Shown here: piece by piece, positions 60,574 through 64,000 of the stretch | Layout: each line of letters begins with the position of its first letter | Position numbering within the stretch: position 1 is the stretch's first letter | Assembly: GCF_039941015.1 (NCBI RefSeq) | Contig: NZ_JBDVFI010000095.1 | Length of the DNA stretch: 64,000 bases | Reading direction: 5' to 3' (one strand) | DNA from: Sedimentitalea sp039941015 | GTDB taxonomy: Bacteria > Pseudomonadota > Alphaproteobacteria > Rhodobacterales > Rhodobacteraceae | Position numbers and translations under genes: made by a program | The notes under the pieces: generated by a model | Database searches by the model: none | What the model was told of the DNA's origin: nothing | The model's input: only the letters and a program-made list of their open reading frames with translations

Positions 60574-62105
60574 TGGCAACCGAAACAGTGCAACACACGG
60601 CCCTGACGCTGGTCGATCATCTGCCAGCCCTGCAGATCCTCGTACCGTTTATTGCGGCGCCGATCATCGTGCTGATCGGGAGCCGCAAACTGGCCTGGCC
60701 TATTGCTTTTGCTGCGAGTGCAATTTCTTTCGTCATCGCCGTACTTCTGCTGACCTCGGTGCTGGATGGCAGCGTGATATCCTACCACATGGGGGGCTGG
60801 GCGCCGCCGGTGGGGATTGAGTACCGGGTCGATGCGGCAAATGCCTTTGTGCTGCTGTTGGTTTCGGCGATCAGCACCGTGGTGCTGCCCTATGCGCGCA
60901 CCAGCATCGGCAAAGAGGTATCAGAACGCCATCACACGTTGTTCTACACAGCTTATCTGCTGTGTTTCAGCGGGCTGATGGGCGTCGCGATCACTGGCGA
61001 TGCGTTCAACGTCTTTGTGTTTCTCGAGATTTCGTCGCTGTCGACCTATGTCTTGGTCGCGCAGGGGGCGGAGCGGGACAAGCGGGCGCTGACGGCGTCC
61101 TATGACTATCTGATAATGGGTACAATCGGTGCGACGTTCTTTGTGATCGGCATCGGATTTCTCTACATGGCGACGGGCACGCTGAACATGGCGGACCTTG
61201 CTGATCGCATTGCCGATCAGGGGGACAGCCGCACCATTCGCGCGGCCTTTGCGTTTATCGTCGTGGGGATCGGGCTGAAGGTGGCGATGTATCCGGTGCA
61301 TCGGTGGCTGCCCAATGCCTATAGCTTTGCCCCATCGGCCATCACCGCATTTCTGGCGGCGACGGCGACCAAGGTTGCGGTCTATGTGCTGCTGCGTTTC
61401 ATTTTCTCGGTGTTCCAGCCGGCCTTTCTGTTCGAAGTCAACACGCTGGAATTCATCATCCTTCCCTTTGCGCTGGTTGCCATGTTCGCGTGCAGCTTTG
61501 TCGCGGTTTTCCAGAGTGATTTCAAAATGATGCTGGCGTTTTCCAGCATCGCGCAGATTGGATACATTCTGCTGGGCATATCGTTCCTGAACGAAACCGG
61601 CGTCACGGCGGCCATCATTCACCTGTTCAATCACGGCATCACCAAGGCCGCGCTGTTCATGGCGGTGGGCGCCTATGTGTTCAGCGCAGGCGGATCGTTT
61701 TATGACACGATGCGCGGTCTGGGGCGGCGAATGCCGCTGACATCGGCCGCGGTCGTCATCGCCGGGCTCAGCCTGATCGGGGTGCCGGGCACCGCCGGTT
61801 TCATCTCTAAATGGGTATTGGTGCAAGGCGCGCTGGAAAAAGGCTGGTGGCCGATCGCAATTCTGATCGTTGCCTCAAGCCTGCTCGCCGTGATCTATGT
61901 CTGGCGCGTGATCGAAGTGCTTTACATGCAAAAGACACCCGAGGATTGCGAGGTGCGCGAAGTGCCGATGTCGATGCTGGTGCCAATGTGGGTACTGGCA
62001 TTGGCCTGTATCTGGTTCGGCCTGAACACCGACATGACGATGACCGCGGCACAGGCGGCGGCACAGGGCCTGTTGTCCGGGTCCGCCGGAATGATGGGGC
62101 AGTAG
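60573..62105 (+). CDS. mrpD: Mrp antiporter subunit D (NuoN/L-like), first copy
   Basis: The 510-aa proton-channel subunit has about fourteen helices. Ion-path residues appear: Glu in 'FVFLEISSLSTYVL', Lys in 'GLKVAMYPVHRWLPNAYSFAPS', and Lys in 'NHGITKAALFM'. It belongs to the NuoL/M/N family and moves protons or Na+. The start overlaps mrpC by one nt. Confidence 0.94.
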   Translation: MATETVQHTALTLVDHLPALQILVPFIAAPIIVLIGSRKLAWPIAFAASAISFVIAVLLLTSVLDGSVISYHMGGWAPPVGIEYRVDAANAFVLLLVSAISTVVLPYARTSIGKEVSERHHTLFYTAYLLCFSGLMGVAITGDAFNVFVFLEISSLSTYVLVAQGAERDKRALTASYDYLIMGTIGATFFVIGIGFLYMATGTLNMADLADRIADQGDSRTIRAAFAFIVVGIGLKVAMYPVHRWLPNAYSFAPSAITAFLAATATKVAVYVLLRFIFSVFQPAFLFEVNTLEFIILPFALVAMFACSFVAVFQSDFKMMLAFSSIAQIGYILLGISFLNETGVTAAIIHLFNHGITKAALFMAVGAYVFSAGGSFYDTMRGLGRRMPLTSAAVVIAGLSLIGVPGTAGFISKWVLVQGALEKGWWPIAILIVASSLLAVIYVWRVIEVLYMQKTPEDCEVREVPMSMLVPMWVLALACIWFGLNTDMTMTAAQAAAQGLLSGSAGMMGQ

Positions 62106-62114
62106 GAGGGCGGC

Positions 62115-63599
62115 ATGGATACCAATACAGCCATACTTGCCAGCATGCTGATCCCGCTGCTTGCAGCGATCGCCAATCTGGTCCTGCGCGAGGCCCCGAA
62201 CCTGCGCGACGGCACCACGCTTGTCGCGGCAATCCTGACCTTTGGGTGCGTGCTGAACATCCTGTTCAACGAGGGCAGCGGCACCACTGAACCGATGGTG
62301 CTGTTCTCGGTGATGCCGGGGCTGGATCTGGCCTTCAATGTTGAACCACTGGGCCTGTTGTTTGCGATTATTGCCAGCGGGCTATGGATCATCACGCATC
62401 TCTATGGCGTCGGCTATATGCGCGGCAACAACGAAGACAACCACGCGCGGTTCTTCTGCTTTTTCTCGATCGCCATCTCGGCGACGCTTGGTATCGCATT
62501 TGCCGCCAATATGTTCACGCTGTTCCTGTTCTACGAGGCGTTGACGCTTTCGACCTTCCCACTGGTCGCGCACAAAGGCACGGACGAGGCGCGGGCGGGG
62601 GCGCGAGTTTATCTGGGCATCCTGATCGGCACGTCAATCGGGTTCCTGCTGGTGGCGGTGATCTGGACATGGACGCTGACCGGCACGCTTGATTTCACCA
62701 AAGGCGGCATTCTTGAGGGCCACGTCGCGGGGCCGATGGTGGCGATCCTGCTGGCGCTATATGCTTTTGGCATCGGCAAGGCGGCGTTGATGCCGTTTCA
62801 CCGTTGGCTGCCCTCGGCCATGGTTGCACCCACGCCGGTTTCGGCGCTGTTGCATGCGGTGGCGGTGGTCAAGGCCGGTGTCTTTACCATGCTCAAGGTG
62901 GGCATCTATATCTTCGGCATCGATTTCCTCGCTGAAACCGGCGCGTCCGAATGGCTGATGTGGCTGGCGGCCTTCTCGATTGTCGCCGCCTCAATCGTGG
63001 CGATGACCAAGGACAATCTCAAGGCGCGGCTGGCCTATTCAACCGTGAGCCAGCTCAGCTACATCACCCTTGGCATGGCATTGGCCACGTCGATGGGGGT
63101 GCTCGGCGGCGGCATGCATATCGCCATGCACGCCATGGGCAAGATCACACTCTTCATGTGCGCCGGTTCGATTTATGTCGCCGTGCACAAGACCGAGATC
63201 AGCCAGATGAAGGGGCTGGGCCGGGTCATGCCGATCACCTTTGGCGCGTTCCTCATCGGTGCATTGTCGATCATCGGGCTGCCGCCTCTGGGTGGATCGT
63301 GGAGCAAATGGTTGCTGGTCATGGGGGCGGCGGATACCGGGCAATGGGTGATGATCGTCGTGCTAATGGTCAGCTCGCTGTTGAACGTGGTTTACCTGCT
63401 GTCGATTGTCGGGCGCGGCTTTTTCCTGCCGAACCCGGATATTCCGGCGGGCGCCGGTTCCTCCGAGGCGGGCGTGCTGGTCTGGCTGCCACCTGTATTG
63501 ACCGCGCTTGGCTGCGTTGTTCTGTTCTTTTACGCGGGAGAGATCCAAACCTTTCTGTCCCCTCTGGTCGCTGAGGCAGGGATGAACGATGGACAATAA
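62115..63599 (+). CDS. Mrp antiporter D-family subunit, second copy
   Basis: A 494-aa NuoL/M/N-type protein, diverged from the upstream copy. The Glu in 'LFLFYEALTLSTFPLVAHKG' and 'GIGKAALMPFHRWLPSAMVAPTPVSALLHAVAVVKAG' mark the path. It is likely a second proton-translocating subunit, of the kind that would take the place of MrpA's large domain. AGGAGGG precedes the ATG. It overlaps the next gene by 11 nt. Confidence 0.92.
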   Translation: MDTNTAILASMLIPLLAAIANLVLREAPNLRDGTTLVAAILTFGCVLNILFNEGSGTTEPMVLFSVMPGLDLAFNVEPLGLLFAIIASGLWIITHLYGVGYMRGNNEDNHARFFCFFSIAISATLGIAFAANMFTLFLFYEALTLSTFPLVAHKGTDEARAGARVYLGILIGTSIGFLLVAVIWTWTLTGTLDFTKGGILEGHVAGPMVAILLALYAFGIGKAALMPFHRWLPSAMVAPTPVSALLHAVAVVKAGVFTMLKVGIYIFGIDFLAETGASEWLMWLAAFSIVAASIVAMTKDNLKARLAYSTVSQLSYITLGMALATSMGVLGGGMHIAMHAMGKITLFMCAGSIYVAVHKTEISQMKGLGRVMPITFGAFLIGALSIIGLPPLGGSWSKWLLVMGAADTGQWVMIVVLMVSSLLNVVYLLSIVGRGFFLPNPDIPAGAGSSEAGVLVWLPPVLTALGCVVLFFYAGEIQTFLSPLVAEAGMNDGQ

Positions 63600-63936
63600 G
63601 ACACCCGAAGATCCCAAAAAATTCCCGGCATTGGGGCGTGCGCTGCTGTGGGTCGAAAAACCGGGCGGCGTCGAAAAGATCGTCTATGCACTCTATGCGG
63701 TTTGCGCCGCGCTGTTCGTGGCGGACTTCCTCTATCACAAGCATACCTATCTCGCGATCGAGAACTTTCCCGGCTTTTACGCGCTCTATGGCTTTTTCAT
63801 GTGTGCTGCCCTTGTGGTCTGCGCCAAGGTGATGCGGGTGTTCCTTGGCAGATCCGAGGATTATTACGCACCCAAGGATGTCGAATCCGAACCCTTCCCT
63901 GAAGATCAGCTTGAGAAGGTGGATTATGATGCTTGA
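63589..63936 (+). CDS. Small membrane protein in the Mrp operon, 115 aa
   Basis: The protein has two hydrophobic segments (about 30-48 and 57-80) and an acidic tail (SEPFPEDQLEKVD). It is coupled to both neighbours by overlaps (11 nt each side). I do not recognise a family, but such small proteins recur between D-type subunits in alphaproteobacterial Mrp operons, by my recollection. It is probably an accessory subunit. Confidence 0.75.
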   Translation: MDNKTPEDPKKFPALGRALLWVEKPGGVEKIVYALYAVCAALFVADFLYHKHTYLAIENFPGFYALYGFFMCAALVVCAKVMRVFLGRSEDYYAPKDVESEPFPEDQLEKVDYDA

Positions 63937-64000
63937 ATCACTGCCCATCGCCTTTCTGTTCTTTCTTTGCGCGCTGATCCTGCCGGTCCTGCCGCGCGGG
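63926..64000 (+). CDS. Further membrane subunit of the Mrp operon, 5' end only
   Basis: Two adjacent ATGs (63926 and 63929) open a frame reading MMLESLPIAFLFFLCALIL and continuing past the window edge. The hydrophobic opening fits another D/NuoL-type subunit. Only 25 codons are visible, so identity is inferred from position. Confidence 0.7.
   Translation, partial: MMLESLPIAFLFFLCALILPVLPRG

Noticed and set aside
1..64000. tRNA, rRNA, CRISPR, insertion sequence or prophage
   Set aside because: No cloverleaf, spaced-repeat array, transposase, integrase or phage protein was recognised by reading the window.

Overview
The window looks like a chromosomal segment of a marine-type alphaproteobacterium in the Rhodobacteraceae (Roseobacter group). 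The evidence is high GC, LepA/SHMT/PrpE/MaeB/FadJ/DmdC-like proteins of roseobacter type, a VPLPA-CTERM surface protein, a SelD fused to an NADH-dehydrogenase-like domain, and an MbhA-H-ordered Mrp antiporter operon. The species cannot be named from this sequence alone. I saw no tRNA, rRNA, CRISPR array, transposase, phage gene or origin.

Layout. 1-9300 holds housekeeping genes: lepA, an esterase, an AGCS symporter, glyA and nadK, with several small membrane or lipoprotein genes. 9266-9562 is a noncoding interval with a CRP-type palindrome, a 30-bp tandem repeat and a strong terminator, and is a candidate small-RNA locus. 9563-18414 carries an SDR-like reductase, an amidase, a methyltransferase, an EEP-family hydrolase, prpE with TTTGCAAA-type operators, and the malic enzyme maeB. 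18564-23273 is a pyrimidine nucleoside salvage operon (VOC-cupin protein, cdd, deoA, deoB, upp).

23337-27352 holds a periplasmic repeat protein, a degenerate M48-like membrane protein, an acyl-CoA ligase and a VPLPA-CTERM protein. 28165-37403 is a long run of minus-strand genes for acyl-CoA degradation: a MerR regulator, two acyl-CoA dehydrogenases, a GST, a thiolase, a cupin, fadJ and a FUSC-like membrane protein. It is split by one pair of inverted 21-nt repeats. 38295-42793 has a second MerR regulator, two hotdog thioesterases coupled to a MATE exporter, and the DUF952-pyrD-arsC operon.

42932-47755 has a periplasmic 5'-nucleotidase, mnmH (selenouridine synthase) and a tail-to-tail NDH-SelD fusion, which together supply selenium to tRNA. 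48453-56311 has a ThDP enzyme, a TTC38-like TPR protein and the opgC-opgG-opgH osmoregulated periplasmic glucan operon. 57978 to the window end is an Mrp/Mbh-type cation/proton antiporter operon that continues past the edge.

Many neighbouring genes overlap by 1-4 nt (ATGA/TGATG), which marks translationally coupled operons. The most interesting observations are the candidate sRNA locus, the hairpin burying the mnmH start codon, the operator cluster before prpE, the NDH-SelD fusion, and the Mrp operon with several D-type subunits and an apparently non-standard start codon. Nothing here proves a wholly new system.
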